Assembly: GCF_032362555.1 (NCBI RefSeq) | Contig: NC_083515.1 | Coordinates: forward strand, 9,521,001 to 9,585,000 | Source: Amyelois transitella | Taxonomy: Eukaryota > Arthropoda > Insecta > Lepidoptera > Pyralidae | DNA length: 64,000 nucleotides | Direction: 5' to 3' | Shown: positions 38,301 through 47,425 of the stretch, in pieces | Numbering within the stretch: position 1 is the first letter of the stretch | How the letters are laid out: each line of letters opens with the position of its first letter | Translations under genes and position numbers: made by a program | The notes under the pieces: model-generated | Told to the model about the DNA's origin: nothing | Database searches by the model: none | The model's input: the letters and a program-made list of their open reading frames with translations, nothing else

Positions 38301-40011
38301 AGCATCAAGCTCATCACATGGGGGTGCTATGATGATGTCTGAAGGCCTGTTGCCTGGGCCCATGAACCGTGATGGCGGAAGTACTGTGGAAAGAGTATCA
38401 TATTTACTATTCTTTTATCTTTTATTACATATAAAACACTTGCTTGAATGGATTATGAAGAGGCCATAGGTTCGTTTTTTTTTTAATTTATTAATTTTTT
38501 AAAAATTTTAATTTAAAATGTATTCATTATTAATAAACATAAATTAAGAACTCATTCAAATAAACTAAACCTAATTAAAATTACACCAATCACAAAAAAA
38601 GAACATTCTAATAATATAGTAGATGCAACAAGAAACCATATATTAATTTCTCAAAAAAAAAATAAGTAGTGGGCCACTGTATACTTTCATATTTCTGGCT
38701 CACTGTACCTATTAATAAACTAGCCAATTCCCACAACTTCACCAGTGAAAACACAAAACTACCTGTATTCCAAATTTTATAAAAATCAACCTTGACATAA
38801 CATAAAGCAGTGAAATCATAAGACAGGAAGATTTCCTCATTTAAAGAATAAAGTAAACACAACTATGGGTAATAAGTAATGAATAATAAGTTTAACTGTC
38901 AGTTCTTTTTCTAAATAAAGATATTTTAAGAATGAGCCTTATGAGCTTACAGATAAAATCACTCAGAAAGTACAAAATGATAACCATTTGAAACATTTTT
39001 TAATTTTAATGAAAGCACCGGCCAACTAGAAATTTCATAAAAGTGAAAACAAATGTGAAACAAATCATAACAACAGCATCATGTGTCATTATCACATTCT
39101 TGATTCACTTTCATACTGTGCAGTCATTACTGAATAGAATGCATGCTTCACATTTTTTACAATCATGAGAAATGTGCATTTTCCAATCATTAATGTTTGT
39201 GGTTTTCTTTTTGAAATCATATTTTCAATGAATATTCTGAATTAAAATATTTAAAATATTCATCATAAAGCCATACAGCTAAATGTGGCTTTTCCTTTCA
39301 ATCTATCCAAGACTTATTATATGATATCAAGCTATTGGTTCTGTCTACCCCACAAGATTATATGTCTTTAATGACACTGTTTATTGAGATTTCTATCAAC
39401 ACAACCTAAATTACTCAATTGATTTTACTGCAATAAATCACAGTTATAATACAACAGAGGTGTCTTGTAAGAATTTTGTAAATTTTTACATGACCAATAA
39501 CATAGCTGGTAAGTAATTAAAGTTATATAAACTTGGTTCATGCTTTTAAATGGTTTTCATACAAAATATGTGTAAGCTTAATAATTATGTTGTATGATTA
39601 ATCAAGAAAAAGTAGAGATTATTATGTTGCAGATTAAGGTCTTGAAATGCTGCTTTTTATTATGAATGCACTTGACTAAAATTCAAGTCGAAAATTTTTC
39701 AGTTCAATTATTCACAAAAATGCTTAATAATTTTTAAAACCCTCACAGCACTTTTTCAAAAAAATTCAAACCATGCCATCTAAAGAAAAATCCATGAAAG
39801 TTAAAAATAAAAACAAATTCTCACCAATGGGAAACGTTTTCCAATGGTACAGGAAGTCTTCAGCCACTTGTTTTATATTGTTGACTAGTTGTTCCACTTC
39901 GGGTGGCGCTCCGACCAGTTGCACATCGAAGCGAAGGGGCTCTCGCTCCGGTGGAGGCACCTCCAACAACAAAGAATTGGGCCGCGAAGCCCGTTCGCCT
40001 TCTCCAGACAT
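11265..40011 (-). CDS. Multi-pass membrane protein of unknown function, 24 exons, 1175 residues
   Basis: Spliced model with every junction GT/AG and codon phase consistent throughout. Exons, 5' to 3': 40011-39825, 38383-38230, 32145-32074, 30898-30680, 30038-29933, 29598-29452, 29222-29064, 28559-28420, 27698-27567, 26564-26429, 24628-24375, 23769-23646, 22780-22660, 21265-21028, 20371-20250, 19101-18948, 18434-18278, 17572-17426, 16140-16009, 15612-15459, 14499-14361, 13213-13122, 12428-12335, 11412-11265. Start is the first in-frame ATG (MSGEGERASR). The N-terminal half (to about residue 480) is charged and helical. Residues about 570-770 hold hydrophobic, probably membrane, segments. A charged helical region follows, then an acidic Ser/Asp-rich stretch in exons 22-23. 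It looks like a conserved single-copy protein, but I do not recognise the family and give no function. Exons 16 and 21 are extremely GC-rich and Ala/Arg/Pro-rich. Nine exons have adjacent copies, listed separately. Confidence 0.82.
11459..11799 (-). mobile_element. MITE family D, copy 1
   Basis: Terminal inverted repeats CAGGGTGAC/GTCACCCTG with TATA on both sides as a 4-bp target duplication. The interior matches the copies at 19121-19507 and 54015-54499 in reverse orientation (AACTGCATCC, TTTAAACATAGAC, CCGGCCGG). It has an internal deletion relative to the longest copy and no coding capacity. It lies in the last intron, about 47 nt upstream of the 3' splice site of exon 24. Confidence 0.85.
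12086..12313 (+). repeat. Family A element, near full length
   Basis: Begins TGCCGTGTGGTTCCCGGC and ends CCCCGCAAGGGATATGG before an ATGTATG tail. It lies antisense to the host gene just 3' of exon 23. Confidence 0.75.
12493..12765. repeat. Interspersed element family B
   Basis: Bounded by CTAGCTGTGCCCGCGACTTC and TTTATAATATTAGTATAGAT. Related copies lie at 23370-23642 and, reversed, at 35680-35930. Non-coding, about 270 bp; a common type of non-autonomous lepidopteran repeat. Confidence 0.6.
12888..13052 (-). repeat. Family A element, internally deleted
   Basis: Reversed copy, from GTATCCCTTGTTGGGTGTAC to GCCGGGAACCGCACGGC, missing part of the centre. Confidence 0.6.
13386..14420 (-). repeat. 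100-bp tandem array spanning the exon 21 donor
   Basis: Ten units of exactly 100 bp with no difference that I can see. Read on the minus strand each unit contains the 3' part of exon 21 (…PAPAAAALVLHN), the same donor (CG then GTACGTGAC), about 35 nt of intron ending CCGTCTATAG, then CTGGGCGCGCC leading into the next exon-like block. Each unit is therefore a 65-nt exon-like cassette between AG and GT. The block meets the true exon 21 (14361-14499) at its proximal end. Such uniformity means very recent expansion, strong homogenisation or an assembly artefact. Confidence 0.95.
14805..15011 (-). repeat. Family F element, abutting the 135-bp array
   Basis: Reverse-orientation relative of the element at 8930-9200, ending at AACCCGTATTGGATCACTC. 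It directly borders the distal end of the 135-bp array, just as its relative borders the 73-bp array. Confidence 0.55.
15012..15490 (-). repeat. 135-bp tandem array spanning the exon 20 donor, open in frame
   Basis: Three extra units of 135 bp following exon 20 (15459-15612). Each carries the exon's 3' third (TWAARCERDN…LAERDDWRRE), the donor GAGA/GTATGG, and about 60 nt of intron. The unit is 45 codons and contains no stop in the exon 20 frame, so reading continues from exon 20 to a stop near 15016. The intron-derived part would encode a hydrophobic stretch, MVAFINVFYQMVVLVSL. Confidence 0.9.
16207..16391 (-). mobile_element. tRNA-headed SINE, 5'-truncated
   Basis: Reversed copy. The 3' portion (ACAAATTACACA, AACTCAACGATAC) and B-box-like GGGATTCGAACCCGGGA are present, but the far 5' head is missing. 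Confidence 0.65.
16562..17425 (-). repeat. 169-bp tandem array spanning the exon 18 donor
   Basis: Five extra units (spacing 169, 169, 169, 177, 175 bp) downstream of exon 18 (17426-17572). Each holds a 93-nt exon-like block from REEVSARRQ to MTGHDLR, the donor AGG/GTCAGT, and about 76 nt of AT-rich intron ending ACGTAGTAG before the next block. The 93-nt block starts and ends in phase 0, matching the exon 18 boundary. The two units around 16740-17080 are open; the other three carry a TAG (GTATAG) in this frame. Confidence 0.9.
17690..18233 (-). repeat. 157-bp tandem array spanning the exon 17 donor
   Basis: Downstream of exon 17 (18278-18434) lie a diverged copy, two well-conserved copies and a truncated fourth that breaks into a family A fragment. 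The period is 157 bp. Each unit holds most of exon 17 (LEQAIERPLRDYQQ, ACFGPFSVQIAK), then AAG/GTATCCATTGCTAAT, resembling the true donor AAG/GTACCCATTC. Read-through meets a TGA (AGAACGAGGTGA). Confidence 0.9.
18808..18870 (-). pseudogene. Degenerate copy of exon 16
   Basis: Compared with exon 16 (18948-19101), the segment encoding RTYCQL and the donor are recognisable (TACTGCCAACTCGC/GTAAGT versus TACTGCCAGCTCTC/GTCAGT). The copied frame also keeps a trace of DYAACPNL. Stops lie upstream in that frame, so this is a relic with an intact donor. It lies about 80 nt 3' of the functional exon. Confidence 0.65.
19121..19507 (+). mobile_element. MITE family D, copy 2
   Basis: Ends CAGGTGAC and GTCACTCTG, slightly decayed TIRs, between TATA duplications. 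The interior matches the 54 kb copy. Its left end lies only about 20 nt upstream of the 3' splice site of exon 16. Confidence 0.85.
19591..19634 (-). pseudogene. Partial copy of the 3' end of exon 15
   Basis: About 44 nt closely matching the exon 15 terminus (TVALCPLCAFIVLI versus the exon's VVLCPLCALIMLI), with a donor G/GTGAGT. The copy remains in frame and has AAAAAAG before it, but lacks the first two thirds of the exon and a clear pyrimidine tract. It could be a relic or an alternative mini-exon. Confidence 0.6.
19838..19917 (-). mobile_element. tRNA-headed SINE, 3' fragment
   Basis: Only the 3' part of the SINE (GACAAATTACAATGATTGAG to AACTCAACGATACTACGAG). Confidence 0.5.
19921..20215. 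repeat. Two family A elements, tail to tail
   Basis: A plus-oriented copy (to about 20131) followed by the 3' part of a reversed copy (about 20150-20215), their ATGTATG-type tails meeting near 20140. Confidence 0.6.
21330..21590 (-). repeat. Family A element inserted between exon 14 and its partial copy
   Basis: Near full-length reversed copy with an ATACATACATAC tail at 21330 and GGGAACCACACGGCAC at its 5' end. It separates the functional exon 14 from the duplicated exon 5' end at 21593-21690, so it probably inserted after that duplication. Confidence 0.75.
21593..21720 (-). pseudogene. Partial copy of exon 14 5' end with acceptor and intron
   Basis: Matches the first about 60 nt of exon 14 (GLLGKG…RQANRVWNYGVIGG coding region), its acceptor CATCAG/G and upstream intron including GAATAAGTCCGCTATCGTAA. 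Unlike other copies in this gene, it lies on the 5' side of the true exon and carries the acceptor rather than the donor. Confidence 0.75.
22319..22550 (+). mobile_element. tRNA-headed SINE, full length
   Basis: The head GCCTCTGTGGCGCAGCGG carries an A-box-like sequence, and GGGTTCGAATCCCGGCC is a good B box, followed by a tRNA-unrelated body ending AATTTGTCCCG. It is not a functional tRNA gene: the acceptor arms do not pair properly and the same unit recurs at 24671-24896, 27367-27553 and, truncated, at 60398-60555. Confidence 0.85.
22801..22978 (-). mobile_element. Non-LTR retrotransposon 3' end
   Basis: Reversed 5'-truncated copy encoding the C-terminal end of an ORF2-like protein (ACMKRVMNV…RDRGKWKEV), then a 3' tail of TATG repeats. 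The tail lies about 20 nt upstream of the exon 13 acceptor. Confidence 0.7.
23370..23642. repeat. Interspersed element family B
   Basis: Same boundaries as the 12.5 kb copy, from GAGCTGTGCCCGCGACTTC to TATAATATTAGTATAGAT. It lies in the intron immediately 3' of exon 12. Confidence 0.6.
23814..24177 (+). repeat. Family A elements, one partial and one near full length
   Basis: A partial copy (to about 23905), then a fuller copy starting TGCCGTGTGGTTCCCGGC at 23910 and decaying near 24170. Confidence 0.6.
24190..24357 (+). mobile_element. Non-LTR retrotransposon 3' end
   Basis: Encodes KRTRNRRACMKRVMNV, DEAKEVCRDRGKWK and AYLSGK, followed by a GTATG tail. Antisense to the host gene; only the C-terminal about 50 codons survive. 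Confidence 0.7.
24671..24896 (-). mobile_element. tRNA-headed SINE, full length
   Basis: Reversed copy with intact head and B box (CCCGGGTTCGAATCCC on the minus strand). Its 3' tail runs into a (TATG)n tract that ends at the exon 11 acceptor (ATGTAG/GAGC). Confidence 0.8.
25045..25296 (-). repeat. Family A element, near full length
   Basis: Reversed copy from ATGGTCACGTCTATATCCC to GCCGGGAACCACACGGCAC; a short fragment of the same family precedes it at 24905-24955. Confidence 0.7.
25858..26005 (+). mobile_element. Non-LTR retrotransposon 3' end
   Basis: 5'-truncated fragment with GGTCAGGTCGAGAGTACC through GATCGTGGCAAGTGG to CTGGGAAGAGGCG. A shorter related fragment lies at 26585-26665, just upstream of the exon 10 acceptor. 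Confidence 0.6.
26975..27125 (+). repeat. Family A element, 5'-truncated
   Basis: Retains the 3' half (GCGACTAAGGGATAGGC, AGCAACCTGTCACTATTTG) and a TATGTATG tail. Other 3' fragments in this gene are at 26352-26420, 27987-28052, 28908-28985 and 32218-32280. Confidence 0.55.
27367..27553 (+). mobile_element. tRNA-headed SINE, 3'-shortened
   Basis: Intact head (GGCGCAACGG; GGGTTCGAATCCCGG), with a shortened 3' body that stops at CTCGTAATTTGTC next to the exon 9 donor. Confidence 0.8.
27722..27910 (-). repeat. Family E retroelement 3' region
   Basis: Contains GCTGCAGTGCAGTTTGTT, ACCGCTTCTTCTGCACTG and TTGACGTC as in family E copies at 32865-33110, 34900-35130, 53592-53750 and 59112-59262. Its 3' A/T tail ends about 24 nt upstream of the exon 9 acceptor. 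Confidence 0.6.
28149..28410 (+). repeat. Family A element, near full length
   Basis: From GTGCCTTGTGATTCCCGGC to GATACAGACATTATTATAT, directly adjoining the exon 8 donor region. Confidence 0.65.
30251..30425 (-). pseudogene. Degenerate copy of exon 4
   Basis: Aligns by eye with exon 4 (30680-30898) along most of its length: GACGCCAGATATTACA versus GGCGCCGGATATAACA; GTCGGTCTCTTGTC versus GTCGGTCCCTTGCC; GACCAGGGAAGCTGACG versus GGCCAGGGAAGTGACG. A shared flank AACCTCTGCAAGAA occurs beside both. Many substitutions and indels break the frame, so it is an old duplication, about 430 bp downstream of the functional exon. Confidence 0.65.
31588..31690 (+). repeat. Family A element, internally deleted
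   Basis: The 5' end (CCGTGTGGTTCCCGGCATC) joins directly to the 3' end (CCCCGCAAGGGATATAGACG), giving a very short derivative. A further partial copy is at 32700-32828. Confidence 0.55.
33440..34090 (-). repeat. Two reversed family A elements
   Basis: One copy at about 33440-33685 and a second at about 33930-34090. Both start at the TAATCACG/GGTCACG 3' end and contain the AGTCGCCTTTTACGACATCC or ATCGCCTAAAAAAGAATCCC blocks. Confidence 0.6.
34260..34860. repeat. Interspersed repeat family G
   Basis: Begins with ACGGTTCCGTACGTCTGAA, holds TGTCTGTCCGTCCGTCGCTT and ACCGATTAAGTTGAAATTTG, and ends GTACGGAACCCTCTTAACGC then CGAGTTCAACTCGCACTTG. The outer CGTACGG/CCGTACG motifs face each other. A widespread lepidopteran repeat type; no coding capacity seen. 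Confidence 0.55.
35680..35930. repeat. Interspersed element family B, reversed
   Basis: Begins AAACTAATATTATAAAGCC and ends GACGAAGTCGCGGGCACAGC, the reverse of the copies at 12.5 and 23.4 kb. Confidence 0.6.
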
Positions 40012-42499
40012 CGTCACCAAACAATGGACATTCTATTACACTATGCACTACACAAAACTACCTCACGCGGATCGCAAAGCCCGCTGTATCAATCGCATGA
40101 TACTCGGTGCAGTGGGCGGAGAAATCACTTGACACCGAGCTCTTATTGTTTTTATTATTTACATTCATTTGATCAATTTGTCCTGCTCAGACTGACGATC
40201 GGGTGTCTACCCGCTTCACCATGATGATATAGGTATCATGATGGAATTAACAATGACGATGGCACGTAATTACTTATTTATACCGATATTAATTAATGGA
40301 CTTAAATATAATTCAGAAAATAATTTAATCATCAAATTTATATTGCTCCTTTCGGATTCGTAAGCAATTAATTTGATTTGACATTACGAACCTGAACCTC
40401 TCTCTACTTGATTTGACATTTATAGAGTTTTATTTCAACTGCAAACAAAACTTAGCGTCTTTCGAAAGATCCCTAGAATAGAAGAATATCATCCCTTAAC
40501 AAAACGCACGACTCTATTGTCTATGAAATTTCCAAAACTATCGATTACGTACTTATAAAAAAAAGATTCTATTTACAATTAATAATGATAGGAAAATATT
40601 TAGAAAAATGTAATTTACCTCTCTAGGCGTCGGATTGTTTTTATTTTCATGCGAGGTCGTCAGTTCTCTACTGCTAAGAGTTTGGATATACAGGTATACA
40701 AAGCTTTACTGCCACAAGCAACATTTACTTCCACACATTAGTGTTGGGACCAACGCGCCTCCATGCCACAGCTCCCATGCAACCTTTTTCAAAAACAATT
40801 TTTTTAACACTTTTCCCCAATTCTCCACTTAGTGAACGCTCTATTATTTCTGACTCCAGCACTAAAAGGATTTCAATGACCTAGTCAAGCATTAGCTATA
40901 CCTAGGTATCTTCATGATATCAAGTCAAGGCCATAGCCAAGGCATTAAAAGCTTAGGTACATATACAGTGAAAATACTCCATAATCGTAATTTCGTAATC
41001 CCTTTCGTATTGTATTATTTTGTGATTCAAAGATTGTGGTCCCATTAACCCTTTGTCCTTGGCATAGAGTTTTCCGACGATATTGAAAGCTTCTTTAAGA
41101 TTCTCACCTCAATCATCATATTCGGAAGGTCTCTGGTGAGGAATTCGGTTGCTGGCCCGTCGTACTGTTTAGTGTGATACCTACATATCTACTAATAATC
41201 AAATCATGCGATGTCCAACTCGATGTATTTGTTTAAAACGTTAAATATTTTTAAAATTGGCATGATAATAACTTAAGATAGCAGGTCCTTTAAGTAGAGA
41301 GTAAATAGATTAACCGACTTGGTATTACATGGATCTCACAACTTTTTACGGTAGAAAGACTGAGCTGCGAGACTTGGGTTTTTTACAGGATGTTTTTGAT
41401 GGCATCTCACTTCTTTATATAGAGTCCTACTTCTTGGTACCAATATATTTATTTCTTAGATATTTTTGTACTTCAAGACATGTCCAATCATGAGTTTTTC
41501 ATTCCGTCGACTATTTTACAAGTAATAATGTTGTTCATCTTCATGGGCTAAACACACCCTTACCCACCCTTTACCCCCTCCCGTTATGCCTCATATAGTA
41601 AGTACCTATCTACACCTTTTATTTTCTATTATACAGTAATAATGATCATTAACTGCAAATGTAACCTTATAATCCTATTATATGGGAATACAAAGTTATT
41701 CATGCAGTTGGTGTATTTAGAAAACTGGACCGGAATTACAAAATATTTAGGTTTTACCATGATTAAGACACTAAACTCTATTTGTATTCTAAATTTACAG
41801 CTTCTACGTCTGCTTGAATTGCTTTGGACTTTGATTATCGGTGAGTCAGTCAGTCAAAATTCAGAAACTTTAACAAGTTGTCATTCTTAAACGACTGGTT
41901 CAAACTGACCTAAAATTTTAAATATACCGTGTTTATATAATTCCTGATTAGTTACCGACTTCTTCTCAAAAAATTCAGGCTTCTTGTTTTATCCACAACG
42001 AAATTATAACGGGGTCGAAAATAACCTGAATTGCTTCGAGAAAAGGATGGTACGGCTGTGCCGCTTTTTTTTGCTCGCCTTGGAGGGGGCACTGCCGTGT
42101 CCCCAGATAGGATTTGTCTTCGTCGACGCAGCAGATAATTCAATCAAAGACATTCTTATTTTTTTTTAATTTTGACAATCTTGTCAATGTGGTAGTGGTG
42201 ATTTGCGGACTTGTTTGTTATTAAAATTATACGGGTTTTATTTAGGAAACTCATTTGCATTTACAAATACATAACACATTCCAGGATTTTCTGCTGCAAC
42301 TGCTGTTATTTTACGAATACCTGATACCTACAGTTCATTCACTTCTAGAGATCGAAGGTTGCTGAAATAAGAGGTATGTCCTACATTAAAACAAGTAATT
42401 TTTCATTCAAATTCATCACTTATTATTTGTGCCTCGCGTTTGTTCGTGAACGTTACGTGATTTTGTTCGTGACATTTTAATATGTTAGTTTGCAGATAG
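40012..42499. other. Divergent intergenic region and likely promoters
   Basis: Separates the minus-strand membrane-protein gene from plus-strand CDK2AP1. It must hold both promoters and the first untranslated exon of CDK2AP1. I see no strong TATA/initiator pair I would defend, few repeats and no convincing coding region; the open frame at about 41950-42170 lacks splice support. Confidence 0.45.
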
Positions 42500-42581
42500 G
42501 TAAGTTTCGTGCGATGGTTATGCATTTCTTTGTTGATTATATCGGCATGTTCAGTTATGGTAAAACCGCGAATGTTTTCAG
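42500..42581 (+). other. Short intron in the CDK2AP1 5' UTR
   Basis: An 82-nt intron between ATAG/GTAAGT and TTTTCAG/TGATGG. It ends two bases before the start codon of CDK2AP1, so the upstream exon is untranslated. Confidence 0.7.
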
Positions 42582-42583
42582 TG

Positions 42584-42934
42584 ATGGAGGCGATGGATAT
42601 TCAAGCTGTAGAGTCGAAGCTCAGCGACGTGACGGTGACCGCTATACCTATGAGTGGGAAAAATGTTCATAAAGACGTGGGTCACGGCGGGAATAGCCAT
42701 GCTACTATTTCTACCGTGCCGGCGGCTTCTCCGTCGTCTGTCGGAAAGGATAAAGATAACGGAACTTCAAAGTATGCTCAACTGCTTGCTGTCATTGAGG
42801 AGATGGGTAAGGAAGTGCGTCCAAGCTACTCGGGAAGCCGTAGCTCAGCGGAACGTTTGAAGAGAGGCATTGTCCATGCTCGTATCCTTGTTAGAGAATG
42901 CCTCATGGAGACCGAGAGGTCGGCGCGGCAGTAG
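42584..42934 (+). CDS. CDK2-associated protein 1 (DOC-1) homologue
   Basis: 116 residues, close to the 115 of vertebrate CDK2AP1, encoded in one exon. The C-terminal half has the family's diagnostic core: [43 protein letters not shown] and the terminal TERSARQ. In vertebrates this protein is a small NuRD chromatin-remodelling subunit that also binds CDK2; the conserved core forms the helical dimer fold. The N-terminal about 60 residues are Ser/Thr/Gly-rich and probably disordered, as in relatives. I chose the ATG at 42584 because it directly follows a strong 3' splice site; a second ATG three codons on is possible. Divergent from the membrane-protein gene. Confidence 0.93.
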   Translation: MEAMDIQAVESKLSDVTVTAIPMSGKNVHKDVGHGGNSHATISTVPAASPSSVGKDKDNGTSKYAQLLAVIEEMGKEVRPSYSGSRSSAERLKRGIVHARILVRECLMETERSARQ

Positions 42935-45900
42935 GTACCTTCAGATTTAACTTGGTGTTTCACGGATGTGAAGAATTCTGAATCTTTTCTGATCTCTTAA
43001 AAGCTTTTACGTGGAACCCACTTTTAGACAGTTATTCTAAACTATTCTAAGGCACTGAAAACAGTCAATGATATTACTAGTACACAATAATACTAGCTTA
43101 AAGAAGATTCTTGATGACATATTTTATTATGAATATTATGGTCTTAATCATGTAATTGTACAATAATTTTCAAACTACAGTTACTTTTCTATACACCTAG
43201 CTTAGTGAAGTAGCATGTATACTCCTTTTTTATCCAGAGAAGAGTAAGAGTTCTACACTCTGTGGTGTCCGGCACCTTTCACAGTCAATTTATTATTACT
43301 CCTTTATGTATTGCTTTACATGAATATGATTGCCAGTTATAAATCTGTTACCATTATAAGTGAGACAATATTTTTGAGCAAGTAAATGTATCTATTATAA
43401 ATGCCACCAACAGTCCCCCTTACAATTTTTTTTTACCTCTGGTTATAAATTTGGCTTCCTAATTCTTGAAAAATTGATAAGTGACAGGTTTAACTTTAAA
43501 ACAGATACACAAGAGTTGGGTTATAATCAACTTTAGAACAAGAGGTAATCTTAACTGTCAGTATAGCGATTGTAGTGAATCGGCTCTTGCCTCAAGCCAT
43601 AAAAATTGTTAAGATTAAAAAACCGAATAGATATTTATTAAAACTTTATGAAGAACAAAGTTTCATATGTTTTATGATTTGATAAAATCATAATGTGTAA
43701 TTTAAAAGAGTTTAAATGTTTTTCATGAGAACATCATAAATTATTAGAAATTAAATATATAATTCAGGGTACTTAGACTTAAATGTAAGGATTCAGAAAT
43801 GTTTTAAATCTCAATTTTATTTACATAAAACTGGAAAAACAAAGCAAACAATATTGATTACACCAGGATTCTGAAGAGATGAATCTACATTGTTACAGAT
43901 TTGAAGTTTTCCATGAAAAATGATATGTTTAATAGTTGTAAGCGTTAATATAAGTAAATCTGGCAGTTGTGAATTCAATTCTATTAAAAGTCTGATTGAA
44001 TGAAGTGGAAATATTTTAGATGCTCTATTACAGGACAGGTGATACTTCAGAAATTATTAATTTTTGTGGTCTAATTACTAAATATGTTGGAAAAAACCTG
44101 TTTAACAAGGAAAATTTAAAGTTTTTAAACATTTCTGGTGTAATCCTTTATATGTTTATTCTTTATTACATTATATACATAGTTTAATATTTACATTTCA
44201 TTGAACCAGACTTGCATAATGAAGATAATATATTGCAATGAACAGATATATGTCCTGACTAAACGCGGGCTGTGATTGCAACATTTATTGTGACCATCTA
44301 CCTCAGACAACAAACTGTGTATATTAATATTTGTAATTTTATAACATTTAGCTGTCTGTTAAACGTGTGCCCGAAAGAATTTGCAGTAGAAATTGTACAA
44401 ACTGATTTAAATGTAAAATTTAAAATGTATTATCAATTGATTGCTGTTAATTGTGGTGTAGTATTATAAAATCTAAAATTATCAATAAATTTTTTGGTCA
44501 AATACTCAGAAATGGTAATAAGTTACTCAATTCTTGCTAAGAAGGTATCTTCACTGGTTGATAATATCTCTTTTGCTCATTGCATTAGAGTATCTGACCA
44601 AAAGTATTAAAAAAAAATAAATAATGAAAACCTGTGAACTTTGGATTGTGAGAAATTCTACAGCAATATTTGGTTGATATTTTATTATGTGACTATGTTC
44701 ACATGTGATTTTATGTTATATTAGGCATTTGTAGACGTCAAAATATTTTGGACACTAAAAAATAGGTTAAATAGTAGATTTTGACTTCATGATCACATAC
44801 AAAAAAACCCTTGTAAGTTCAGGTTACTCGATGTTAAAAAATAGCTAAATGTTACCCATAGCCATTATAAAGGGCCTATTACACTGCCTTTACCTAGAAT
44901 ATTACTTAATATGGAGTTAAAACATTTACAACAAAAAAAAAAAATTAAAGCTCTTACTCATTAATTCTTCTGTTTAGCATAACTTTACTGAAACAATTAT
45001 AAAAATTCTATGTAATTAATTTGTCATGTAATAATTTGTTCGAGATGCCAAAATCATGACTAAATCCCACTTAACAGTGTATTAGGTCCTTAACCCTCAA
45101 GCCAATATGTGACCTCGAAGTAGACGTTAGTGTACGGCATAGATGTAAGAAACATGCTCATTGATTTGATAATTTCCCGTTTATGTAGCTATAAGTTGTA
45201 TATAATTAATTTTTAGGGTTAACATTTTTTTAAGAACAAACTGTTATATGAAGTAAAATTTATTTAATGGGAAATATTAATATATTCTCTCGTTTGATAC
45301 AAATCATTTTAGTATTAGAACCCCAATTGGTTGAATGACTTGTGATTCAAAGGTTTTTTTTTATTGGTGTCCTTTATCATTAGTAGTGGTAAGATAAAGA
45401 CAGCGATACAAGACAAAAGAGTGACATGTTAAAAATGTAGTTAATGATGAAATAGAAGTAGGTGCAAAAATTCCATGAAATGTTTTTACAGATTGTCAGA
45501 TTGTTTCACATTAACCTCCAAAATGTTGGTCCAACTGCCGACACGTATACTTTAGTGTAGATAGATGTAAGAAGAAAATACGAAATAGTTTAAATAAGTT
45601 ACCATTAATGAATAAAGTACTTACATAAATGTTAATATTTGTAGTTCGAAGTCCATTTCAGTTGATATTTTTATATATAAATAGAATTTCCTATGTGCGT
45701 ACGGTGGAATGCTCAAAAGCATTTTCTGTGTCTGTAAAGGTAATCACTATTGCTGAAATCTATTAAAATTATATTGCATTTCAATCGGGACATAAGTTGA
45801 ACCATCGTGAAATATGGTCCTCTTTTATTCACGCTGTTATTAAAATAAGGATGACGATATAATTTATAATGATATAGTTAATAACTTTAAAATGCTTTTG

Positions 45901-46740
45901 AGCACCTCTCAAAAACACCAGGTGTTGCTACCCAAACTTGGTAAATCTTTTTTAATTTGATAACACTCGATTGAATAGCTTGGCTCCCGTAAATCTATGT
46001 TTGTATTCTGTCTCAAAAACTGATTATTATAATTCAGAATTTTAAATAAGATGGATGTATACGATGTCAAAGACAATGTTAGATCACGTAGTAGTCTCTG
46101 TTGGTCTGATTCTGTTTTCATATGTTGACTTTATGTTAAGGCACCAATTTAGGTAAAAACGATTAGCAAATATAATCCCTACCCCTGTTTGATTCTTAAT
46201 GTCTCTTTCCCGACATTTGGCGTTCGTGGGAAATATAGCTTTTTTAACCAAAAGGTAGCCTATGGTTAAATTAATCTAGGTTTACTAGACGCTACACGCG
46301 TCTTTACTTTACACACTACACGATACTTAAACATGTGGAGACATGTGAAAACGAACTTAAGAGTAAATAAAGTTTTATGTTTTAAAAATATTGCTAAACT
46401 TAAGTGTCAATTCAGAACGAAGTCGGGGTAACATTAACAATGTACTTTATGTACGTGTTCAAAAGTTCAGTTTCAATATTTATGACACAGTCCACTTCCA
46501 CCGTTTTCTTTAAAATCTAAAATGGCTGCCTAACAGGGTCGCGAATAAGTCCCAAATTATAGTGTAAGTAATGAACCATGAAACAGTACAAATTTAGTGA
46601 ATATTATTACATTTAAATTGTGACGATAAGCAAATATATATGTTGTTTCATCGCAGTTCAAAATATATAGTTAGTACGCTGTATTTATTCATGTATGGAC
46701 ATATTTTTATTATTATAAATAAATGGGTCTAAACTAGTAA
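42935..46740 (+). other. Probable long 3' UTR of CDK2AP1, or AT-rich spacer
   Basis: Almost free of the repeats that crowd the rest of the window and without open frames of note. This fits a long 3' UTR. Many AATAAA-like signals occur; one candidate end is the AATAAA at about 46718. Transcript evidence would decide the true end. Confidence 0.4.
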
Positions 46741-47425
46741 TTTTGGTTTCTTTTACCTCAAAAAGTTGACAAGACAGCATTAAGGCAGCATTACTTATAC
46801 AAAAATATGAATGCAAGAAACATATCAATTTCTTGATAGATCAGGTTTTTTTAATACTTATTTAACTTTTATATTCTAGTTCCTGTCTCTATACCTATCC
46901 TTATACCCGTTACACTCCTTATAAAAATTGTTTTTCATTCTTTCAATTTAATAAAGTTCAATTCAGAATTGTCTGGCTGTCAGCGGCAGCAGCTTTCAGC
47001 AGAGTAGAATAGATTTTGCTTCACCTCACCTGATTCACTTCTGTGAATATTGTTGGGAGGCAACTAAATGATACATGCACTTAGACATACGTTTATCAAA
47101 AAATCCTAAGCCTTCTTATTCTTAATGACAACAATTCTTAAAACAACCAATTAGCCGACCTTGTAATAAACGAAGAAAACTTTGGAGCATTCTTACGAAA
47201 CTGGTGCTATGATGAGCCAGATATAAATCACACACCCAAAGATTGAGAGACAGGTGCTAAATCCGGTAAACATGAAGGTTTAAATTTAAAGAGTCTCAAG
47301 GGACCTTAAAAATCGACACACTAGTCATATTATTGTCTTACCACGCCTCTCCCTTCATGCGCCCATGGTTTCTGGGATTATTATTTATTTGGCTATTAAA
47401 GTAATTACAGTATTGTTATCCGCAG

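Noticed and set aside
41952..42169. Opposite-strand frames of about 60 codons upstream of CDK2AP1
   Set aside because: Low-complexity Arg-rich translation with no family resemblance or splice support.
42509..42583. N-terminal extension of CDK2AP1 into upstream sequence
   Set aside because: The extension starts at GTG, lies within the 82-nt intron and ends at a clear TTTTCAG acceptor.
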